A DNA stretch of 22,569 nucleotides from Bacteroidota bacterium (GTDB taxonomy: Bacteria > Bacteroidota > Ignavibacteria > Ignavibacteriales > Ignavibacteriaceae): assembly GCA_023406915.1 (NCBI GenBank), contig JAEXTR010000151.1, forward strand, positions 1 to 22,569, given 5' to 3'. A program made the translations under genes and the position numbers. The notes beneath the pieces are model-generated. The model saw only the letters and a list, made by a program, of their open reading frames with translations. It was not told the origin of the DNA and did no database searches. Below, in pieces: positions 16,911 through 22,569 of the stretch (position 1 is its first letter; each line of letters begins with the position of its first letter).

Positions 16911-18396
16911 AGTGCTGATAATACTCCTTATTGGGGTCCAGTTCCATGATATACTCCTTCAATTTTTTTCCGGTTTCAGATGCTATCTGAATCAAGTCAT
17001 AGTTCACACTGCAGTTGTTCATATACTGCAGCACCAGGTAATAGCTCCCTGCATCAGCAGGCATCATTCCGGCAAAAAAGAAACCTGACGATTCTGCAGC
17101 TACCGTCAATTCAGTAATGCAGTCCTCATTCAATGACAGGAGTAGATACACTACTTTCGACCCGCCGAAACAGACCCGTTTCAGTAATTGCTGCAAAACT
17201 GCCGGAAAGTCACTTCCCACATGTTGAGTATGGAGAAATGTTGCTCCTGACCGGTCACTACTGATTTCAATCTCTGTTGTATCCATTCTTCCGGAAAGGC
17301 TTCCTGTACCAACAGCATGGTTGCATGCAAATCCTGCATTCCCCATCAACTGCTCCATCATCTCCTTGTGGTGACCTGGTACATACAGCGATATTCCACC
17401 CGTCGGTACAAGCGGATAAAACGCCATCATGAGTGATTCCCGGTATCCTATATTGGTGATCTCATTGAAAGCAACATCACTCAGCCTGCCAAGCAGGAGG
17501 CAGGTATCTTTCAAACCAAAATTCGCTGCTGCCTTCTGCGAATAGGTATGTGATGTAACACAATCCACAAAAATAAAATCAATGGATTCCTTTTGGGCAG
17601 TTTCAAGCGCAGTGTAGTTCATCTTTTTCAGGATACCGCCACCACGGAAACTTGGATTCACAAATGCTGCGCCAAACTCAGCTGTTTTAGGAAACCGCTT
17701 ATTCTTAATCACCGCAAGATGCCCCAGGATCGTACCCTCCGGATTGATTGCAATGATTGATACAAAATCTCTGCTCCTATTCAGCTCCCGCAACACAGCA
17801 GGGTTATAAATTTCTTCAAACAGATAACTGTACCCGTAAGCCAGGTACGCCTCTTTCGCAACCTCAACTGCTTCTTCCGGTTGAATCTCCCGGATTGTCA
17901 CATCTTCCACTGCCTGCGGTTGTGCCTGCACTGCTTCCTTCTCTGTTATCTCATCATTTCCAGAAGCATGCGCATCTTTCCTAAGCTGAGTCAGAATAGT
18001 CTCCTTCCCGTTCTTCCCCAATGCTTTAAACTCAGCCGAAGTCACCATATTCCTTATCAGAAATACCCCTAGCCCTTTTGTCTCCTCACCACGCTCTAAT
18101 GCATCTGCCCGGTACTCGGGGAACGACTCAGGGTCAAAAGGTATCCCATATTCATGTATACGCACTTGCAATCCCTCATCTACCTGGTAGTAGCTTATGC
18201 CGATATTTTCTTTATTGACAGTTTGTAGATTATACTGAAGTGTGTTGGTGAGCGCCTCGTCTAGGGCAACTTTCAGTTGTGTGATTTCGGTGGTTCGCAA
18301 TCCAGTCTGTAAAGCCAGTTGATCTGTTATGTTCAGGGCAATGTGAAGAGCTTCCTCCTGATAGGGTAGGTCCAGTTTGCAAAGCAGCTTTTCCAT
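16906..18396 (-). CDS. RsbW-like ATPase fused to GNAT acetyltransferase domains
   Basis: This is a 496-residue soluble protein. Residues 1-142 match the HATPase_c_2 fold of RsbW/SpoIIAB anti-sigma kinases: N box LDEALTNTLQYN (45-56), a G1-like HEYGIPFDPES (81-91, with Glu where the ADP-contacting Asp is usual) and G2 KGLGVFLIRNMV (107-118). After an Ala/Gln/Glu-rich linker (about 145-165), residues 166-300 are a GNAT domain with the acetyl-CoA motif VNPSFRGGGILKK (246-258) and a TYSQKAAANFGL motif B. Residues about 330-496 look like a second, degenerate GNAT-like domain (SGFFFAGMMPA...YYLVLQYMNN). RsbW proteins control sigma factors by partner switching with STAS antagonists, but none is encoded here. 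The ATG has an AAGGAAG ribosome site. It lies downstream of a terminator, so it probably has its own promoter. The target of acetylation or phosphorylation is unknown. Confidence 0.78.
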   Translation of the reverse strand: MEKLLCKLDLPYQEEALHIALNITDQLALQTGLRTTEITQLKVALDEALTNTLQYNLQTVNKENIGISYYQVDEGLQVRIHEYGIPFDPESFPEYRADALERGEETKGLGVFLIRNMVTSAEFKALGKNGKETILTQLRKDAHASGNDEITEKEAVQAQPQAVEDVTIREIQPEEAVEVAKEAYLAYGYSYLFEEIYNPAVLRELNRSRDFVSIIAINPEGTILGHLAVIKNKRFPKTAEFGAAFVNPSFRGGGILKKMNYTALETAQKESIDFIFVDCVTSHTYSQKAAANFGLKDTCLLLGRLSDVAFNEITNIGYRESLMMAFYPLVPTGGISLYVPGHHKEMMEQLMGNAGFACNHAVGTGSLSGRMDTTEIEISSDRSGATFLHTQHVGSDFPAVLQQLLKRVCFGGSKVVYLLLSLNEDCITELTVAAESSGFFFAGMMPADAGSYYLVLQYMNNCSVNYDLIQIASETGKKLKEYIMELDPNKEYYQHS

Positions 18397-18449
18397 TCGA
18401 TCTTCCTTTCCTTAAAGGAATTATGTCACTGCTTGTCTTCGTGTGCAGC

Positions 18450-18492
18450 AACAAAAAAAGAAACCCCCGCACTCTTTTCTGAATACGGGGGT
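18450..18492 (-). terminator. Intrinsic terminator of the T9SS gene
   Basis: On the minus strand ACCCCCG and CGGGGGT (18486-18492 and 18463-18469) form a 7-bp GC stem with a 16-nt loop, followed by TTCTTTTTTTG. It lies 22 nt after the stop codon and separates this gene from the ATPase-GNAT gene. Confidence 0.85.
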
Positions 18493-18504
18493 AATGCAAT
18501 AAAA

Positions 18505-18543
18505 TAGTATTGTTCTACTTAATCAGATGCATCTTCTTTACTA
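18505..18543. repeat. 39-nt repeat, copy 1 (3' end of T9SS gene)
   Basis: Matches 22309-22347 with one mismatch (G/A at the third base of a codon). It covers the last codons of the sorting domain (KKMHLIK), the stop codon and 10 nt beyond it. Confidence 0.8.
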
Positions 18544-19729
18544 AAGCGTTACCTCCTGATTCAAGCTTGTAAAAATAGGTCCCACTGGCTAGTCCTGCTG
18601 CATTGAAATCAACAGTGTGAGTACCAGATTCTAACTCGCTGTTCACAAGAGTCGCAACCTCTGTACCAAGCAAATCAAAAACACGAAGCTTCACATTTCC
18701 ACCCTCAGGAATGGAGAACGATATCCTTGTTGATGGATTAAAGGGATTCGGATAGTTTTGAGTTAACACAAAATTGCGTGGAACAAGGTGTTCTACTTTT
18801 ACCTCGTTGCTGTAGGTAAATGTACCGTCGGTATCGATTTGTTTCAGTCGGTAAGCGTAAGCTCCGGGTGCCAGGTTTTCGTCCCTGTAAGAATACTCTT
18901 TTGGTGAATTGCTGTTCCCGTTTCCAGATACGAAACCAATTTTCTCAAAAGTGTTTTCCTTCAGTGGTACAACGATACTTCTCTCAATCTCAAATCCATA
19001 ATTATTAAGCTCCGTTGCAGTATTCCAGGCAAGCAATACCTCGTCTTTTTGCGTGCTGACGGTAAATGAAGTCAGTTCAACCGGTAAAACGGACCAGGTA
19101 TAAGAGTAAAGTCCGGTGGTCGCATTACTTGTATAGGGGCCAGTCCACGCTGTGATGGAGACGTTCGGATTCGATAATGCATCAACAGCACAGTCTGTCC
19201 CTCCACCACCAGATGAGTACGCATCAAAATAAATTGTTCCGGAAGCAGGGGTGGGACCCAAACTAGCGTGGGATACGGTCATGGTGATAGTACTCTGGGC
19301 AGCTGCGGTGAATGAATACCCAGCAAGAACACTCGGTCCGATCCAAGTTCCACCCGAGTAAATCCAAAACTGTGCACCACCACCAGCATCAACCCATGAA
19401 CCAATCCAGTATTTCATGTCTACAGCGCCCGGTCCATCAAGATTAATTGGTCTGCCCCATCCGTTTCCAGTCGAAGTTCCACCATCTCCTAAGGCAATAC
19501 CTAATAAAAACTTTCCCCAGTCCGTTGTACCGACATTACCATTTACAGTAAGCTTAAATACAAAGTCCGTAAGGGTGTGAGATACTTCCATCTTCACAAT
19601 ATCAAGTGTTCCATTGCCGTTTGCTATTCCAGGGTCAATATCCCCAACTGAATCATTGAAGGTAGTCTGGGAATATGTAAAAACGCTCAGGAAGATGAGC
19701 GCAAAAAAAAGTGTAAACGCTGTTCTCAT
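18515..19729 (-). CDS. Secreted protein with T9SS sorting domain
   Basis: This is a 404-residue protein. Residues 1-20 are a signal peptide (MRTAFTLFFALIFLSVFTYS|Q). Residues about 21-215 form an unrecognised beta-rich domain that begins FNDSVGDIDPG and continues with DIVKMEVSH...FKLTVNG. This pattern is loosely like DOMON or glucodextranase-C sugar-binding modules, but I would not assign it. From LPVELTSF (about 217) comes the same module as in the 14-repeat propeller protein (WNTATELNNYGFEIERS ... GNGNSNSPKEYS). The last 85 residues (QNYPNPFNPSTRISF to KKMHLIK) are a T9SS type A sorting domain. The ATG has an AAAGAG ribosome site. The gene lies 90 nt downstream of the SGNH-TPR gene on the same strand, with no hairpin between them, so co-transcription is possible. 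Confidence 0.78.
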   Translation of the reverse strand: MRTAFTLFFALIFLSVFTYSQTTFNDSVGDIDPGIANGNGTLDIVKMEVSHTLTDFVFKLTVNGNVGTTDWGKFLLGIALGDGGTSTGNGWGRPINLDGPGAVDMKYWIGSWVDAGGGAQFWIYSGGTWIGPSVLAGYSFTAAAQSTITMTVSHASLGPTPASGTIYFDAYSSGGGGTDCAVDALSNPNVSITAWTGPYTSNATTGLYSYTWSVLPVELTSFTVSTQKDEVLLAWNTATELNNYGFEIERSIVVPLKENTFEKIGFVSGNGNSNSPKEYSYRDENLAPGAYAYRLKQIDTDGTFTYSNEVKVEHLVPRNFVLTQNYPNPFNPSTRISFSIPEGGNVKLRVFDLLGTEVATLVNSELESGTHTVDFNAAGLASGTYFYKLESGGNALVKKMHLIK

Positions 19730-19819
19730 AAGCTGCTCTTTCTATAAGATGTTCAGTGAATAAATTAAGAAAATAATCAATAAAATGCGATAGAATAATT
19801 GAAATTTGTCCTAGAATTC

Positions 19820-21961
19820 TTACTTTTTTTGTTTTTCCTCTGTCCCGATAATGCCTTGCAAAATCTTCCTGTAAATATCAGAAAATTTACCACCGTTTCT
19901 TAGCCCTGCTTGTAACAAGTCAATAGCATCCTGGGTTCTTCCTGTTCTTACGTACGACATTACGAGTGCCTGATCACAGGCGACCAAATCTTCATTTTGC
20001 AGCTTCGTTCGCGCAGTGAGTAGATATTGTATGGCTGCATTCCATTCTCCGCACAACTGGTAAAGTCTGCCAATATACCGCTCAGTAAGTCCGGTGCCGA
20101 AGTATCCATGTTGAAGGAGGAACTTTCCCTGTTCTATGACCTCAATTGCGTCAGTCTTGTCCTCGGTTGATAAGGTGCCGTTGATTCCTTCTACCAGTGC
20201 TAGTGCAAAGTACTTATACTCAAGGTACCATGATGTGTAATCGGGTACTTGTCGCTGGGCAATGATGAAAAGTTCTCTGGCTTCCTCAAGTCTGTTTTCT
20301 CTGATGAGTGCTCTTGCCACCATTCCTGTTATCGGTCTCAACCCGCCGGCATGTGGCTTTTCTGATTGCCACTCCCTCACAGTTTGAAGAACTCCCGTAC
20401 TCATGCCTTGTTCAGCCTTCAGTACCAGGTTATTAAAATGCATGAATGCTTCTTCATTCGAACTCTTCATAAACGGAATATGAAAAAGAATCCTGAGCGT
20501 GTGATTAACTCTGTATTCGTCATAAAGGTTATTCCCAGCTCTCGCTGCATAATGCTTCCAGTCTGGCAGTTTGCCTAATGCCTCAGTAGTGAACCCAAAC
20601 TTTCCTCCAAGATTGCTCATTGCGTGAAGCATCAACCGTGCTGCTTCCGCTTGTCCTCGAACTGATAAATGAACATGATCATCCATAAGCTCCCAACCCG
20701 TCGCCCCTGCAACACTGCTGTCGCGAAATGCTGCTGCAATATCACACAGGATTGCGTTATGGCGTTGAGAAACACTCCTTATCGCTTCTTCGGTGACACT
20801 GATAGGTCTCCATGGCATTGTGTCGAAATCTCTCGCTGCCAGGAAGTAAGTACGTGCTTTCTCAGTTTCTCCGGCAGCGGTATAAGCTTTTGCCAGATAA
20901 AAATTAATCTCTGCCTCATTAGGTGCAAGAGAAAGCGCTTTCAGAAGTTTGTCGATTGCCATCTTCGGATTAGAGTCAGTTAATGCTCTACCTTCCTTTA
21001 CCAGTCGTTGAATAGTTCCCAGGTCTTGCTGATAGTGAGACTCCTGATAACTTTTCCCCAATGGTGCAAGTCCTGATTCATTTGATCCGGTCGTGCAAAG
21101 AATGATTGGTACATTTGCATCATGTGCTTCTTCAACAATACTGGCAAGGCTATAAGAAAGATTTTCTGCAGCATCTTCCCGTATTGATGCATCGTAGTGG
21201 ATATGAACCTGTCCTACCATTTGCTCCATGAGCGTTCTGTTCTCTGTCTCAGTATTGCCAGTAAGCTCATAAACTGCCTGAACAATTGCAAGTCCATGGA
21301 ACCATCGCACCACGGGGAGCATCCATGTGGGAAATATTCCGGCACTGTTAATGGATGCGGTGCCATATGCTCCAAAAAACTCATTATTGGCTGTATACGA
21401 TATGATGAGGTCTGGGTCATACTGTAATGCTTCTTTAGCAAGATACACGATCGGAAAACTTGCAATAGCGGTGGTACCCAGGTTTATTACTTCAATCCTC
21501 TTTGAGGGCATAAGATCAGAAAGCATCATTTCTAAAAACGAACTCATTGAAAGATTCGTAGGTTGTGGATATCCTTTGGCAGCAGACTCTCCTAAAAGAA
21601 TTATTCGGATTGTATTTGCCGGTTTCGGCATGACAAAGGACGTCTGCTCTGCATAGCCTGGTCTGGATGGATTGTTGAAAAAATAAGGTTTTGAGGCTGC
21701 GGGTTCCACAATGCAAAGTCTCTCACCGGTGGAAAGTAAGCCAACTTCCCGGAAAAAAGATGGGTAACCCCCATAACCATTGGCTCTCAGGACGATTTCA
21801 ATAATAAGAATTATGAAGAAAGGGAGCAGGAGTGCGCTGAGCTTAAATAAGAGCTTTTTTTGCGGGGTCAGTTGTTCATTCACATCATCCAACTGATTGA
21901 CAGAGATTGGATGAGTCTCCTCTGTCTTGGCGGACTTCTTGCTTTGTTTTTTTTGCTTCAA
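19820..21961 (-). CDS. Membrane-anchored SGNH/GDSL hydrolase with TPRs
   Basis: This is a 713-residue protein. A Lys-rich cytoplasmic tail (1-37) precedes one transmembrane helix (about 38-59), so the rest faces the periplasm. SGNH blocks are visible: ILLGESAAKG with nucleophile Ser126, INLGTTAIAS (159-168), YTANNEFFG with Asn193, and DDHVHLSVRGQ with the Asp428-His431 pair. A TPR hairpin (about 330-377, KALSLAPNEAEINFYLAKAYTAAGE-like) is inserted between the third and last blocks, and more TPR-like helices fill about 550-705. The GES...NNEF...DHVH pattern matches a known family of TPR-containing SGNH proteins, probably esterases or deacylases of envelope glycans; the substrate is unknown. 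The start is TTG (21961) with GAGAAG upstream; no ATG precedes the membrane helix and a stop lies 36 nt upstream in frame. Confidence 0.8.
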   Translation of the reverse strand: MKQKKQSKKSAKTEETHPISVNQLDDVNEQLTPQKKLLFKLSALLLPFFIILIIEIVLRANGYGGYPSFFREVGLLSTGERLCIVEPAASKPYFFNNPSRPGYAEQTSFVMPKPANTIRIILLGESAAKGYPQPTNLSMSSFLEMMLSDLMPSKRIEVINLGTTAIASFPIVYLAKEALQYDPDLIISYTANNEFFGAYGTASINSAGIFPTWMLPVVRWFHGLAIVQAVYELTGNTETENRTLMEQMVGQVHIHYDASIREDAAENLSYSLASIVEEAHDANVPIILCTTGSNESGLAPLGKSYQESHYQQDLGTIQRLVKEGRALTDSNPKMAIDKLLKALSLAPNEAEINFYLAKAYTAAGETEKARTYFLAARDFDTMPWRPISVTEEAIRSVSQRHNAILCDIAAAFRDSSVAGATGWELMDDHVHLSVRGQAEAARLMLHAMSNLGGKFGFTTEALGKLPDWKHYAARAGNNLYDEYRVNHTLRILFHIPFMKSSNEEAFMHFNNLVLKAEQGMSTGVLQTVREWQSEKPHAGGLRPITGMVARALIRENRLEEARELFIIAQRQVPDYTSWYLEYKYFALALVEGINGTLSTEDKTDAIEVIEQGKFLLQHGYFGTGLTERYIGRLYQLCGEWNAAIQYLLTARTKLQNEDLVACDQALVMSYVRTGRTQDAIDLLQAGLRNGGKFSDIYRKILQGIIGTEEKQKK

Positions 21962-22209
21962 GCTGCTTCTCTGGTTATCCGGTGTTGTTTTTCTTTATAA
22001 TTAATTTTGATGGGTAACGGGGACAAAATACGATGAAGCACGCCCATATTCCAAAGTATTTTTTCTCAGAATGGAGGTCAAAAAAGCCGACAAGAATAGG
22101 TAATAATTATTAAATTACGCAAAAGAGTATCCCATTCTCAAGTACTCTTTCGAAAGTAGTTCTCAAAGAATTATTGAGGTAATAGGAGAGAATCTCATGC
22201 AGATAAAAA
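21962..22209. other. Intergenic region rich in short inverted repeats
   Basis: No convincing gene is seen. Perfect arms AAAGAGTA (22122-22129) and TACTCTTT (22143-22150), the palindrome CTTTCGAAAG (22147-22156) and CTCAA/TTGAG (22162-22178) lie close together, upstream of the minus-strand SGNH gene. They may be operator sites or a structured leader. The promoter of the SGNH gene should lie here, but no clear box is visible. Confidence 0.4.
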
Positions 22210-22296
22210 GAGGCTGTCGTAAATGTCTGCTAAAAAAATGAATGGCAATACAGAATTTTAATTCCGTTGCATGAATAGACGATTTATTACAGCCTC
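22210..22296. repeat. 87-nt imperfect inverted repeat (MITE-like or long terminator)
   Basis: GAGGCTGTCGTAAAT (22210-22224) pairs with ATTTATTACAGCCTC (22282-22296) with two mismatches. Pairing continues inward (GTCT/AGAC) and at the centre (GCAA/TTGC and GAATT-TT-AATTC). On the minus strand the last arm ends GACAGCCTC followed by TTTTT, so it could terminate the gene ending at 22319. The GAGGCTGT ends also resemble terminal repeats of some insertion sequences. No target duplication is evident. Confidence 0.55.
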
Positions 22297-22308
22297 ATAG
22301 TACTTAGT

Positions 22309-22347
22309 TAGTATTGTTCTACTTAATCAAATGCATCTTCTTTACTA
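22309..22347. repeat. 39-nt repeat, copy 2 (3' end of T9SS gene)
   Basis: Near-identical to 18505-18543; includes the stop codon and 10 nt beyond it. Confidence 0.8.
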
Positions 22348-22569
22348 GTCTGGATGCTCCCGATTCTACCTGGTAAAAATAGGTACCGCTTGCGAGCGAG
22401 GATGCATCAAAGTCCACAGTATAGGTGCCTGCCTGCAGCTGTCCATTTACCAGCGTTGCTACCTGCTTCCCAAGGATATCAAACACTTTCAGTGTTACTA
22501 CCCCCGATGCAGGCACAGAATACTGAATTCTGGTGGATGGGTTAAATGGATTCGGATAATTCTGCTCAA
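22319..22569 (-). CDS. T9SS sorting domain of a secreted protein (5' partial)
   Basis: Only the C-terminal 83 residues are in the window; the frame runs off the right edge, so the ATG at 22516 is internal. The visible part starts EQNYPNPFNPSTRIQYSVP and ends LVKKMHLIK, a complete T9SS type A sorting domain that would direct the unseen N-terminal part to the cell surface or medium. It is closely similar to the sorting domain of the protein encoded at 18515-19729, including near-identical DNA over the last 39 nt. The 87-nt inverted repeat lies 22 nt beyond the stop codon and may end transcription. Confidence 0.85.
   Translation of the reverse strand, partial: EQNYPNPFNPSTRIQYSVPASGVVTLKVFDILGKQVATLVNGQLQAGTYTVDFDASSLASGTYFYQVESGASRLVKKMHLIK

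Overview
The window looks like chromosomal DNA of a moderate-GC member of the Bacteroidota/Chlorobi lineage, most likely near Ignavibacteria or Kapabacteria. Five proteins end in a type IX secretion system (T9SS) C-terminal sorting domain with the YPNPFNP signature. Two of them also carry the 'LPVELTSF ... NNYGFE(V/I)ERS' module that commonly precedes this domain in that lineage. One promoter candidate fits both the sigma-70 and the Bacteroidota (TTG ... TAnnTTTG-like) patterns. The lineage call is inference from protein style, not from a marker gene. No rRNA, tRNA, CRISPR array or intact transposase gene was found.

Layout. Positions 3-3237 (+): a secreted cyanophycinase-like S51 protein cut by the window start, followed 7 nt later by a secreted M14 zinc carboxypeptidase; together they look like an extracellular peptide or cyanophycin degradation pair. 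A hairpin at 3244-3274 separates them from a minus-strand pair, an HslJ/META lipoprotein (3280-3690) and a T9SS-exported beta-propeller protein (3768-5411). A divergent AT-rich region (5412-5735) leads to a large T9SS protein with 14 GG-x-F propeller repeats (5736-8534), closed by a clear terminator.

8687-16903 (+): an ABC-F ATPase of the Uup type, then a signalling block: a CHASE-PAS-PAS histidine kinase, a hotdog thioesterase 7 nt downstream, a Cache-domain lipoprotein, and a soluble triple-PAS histidine kinase with its own promoter candidate and an operator-like inverted repeat. No response regulator is in the window, so both kinases must signal to partners elsewhere. A class I methyltransferase closes the plus-strand run.

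16906-22569 (-): an RsbW-like ATPase fused to GNAT domains, whose stop codon shares a 12-bp palindrome with that of the convergent methyltransferase; a T9SS-exported protein with a strong terminator; a membrane-anchored SGNH hydrolase with TPRs; a roughly 350-nt region rich in inverted repeats that includes an 87-nt MITE- or terminator-like element; and the 3' end of a further T9SS protein cut by the window end.

The most unusual items are the tandem S51 protein whose second copy has lost all the catalytic residues, the detached Cache lipoprotein between two kinases, the ATPase-GNAT-GNAT fusion, and the inverted-repeat element at 22210-22296.
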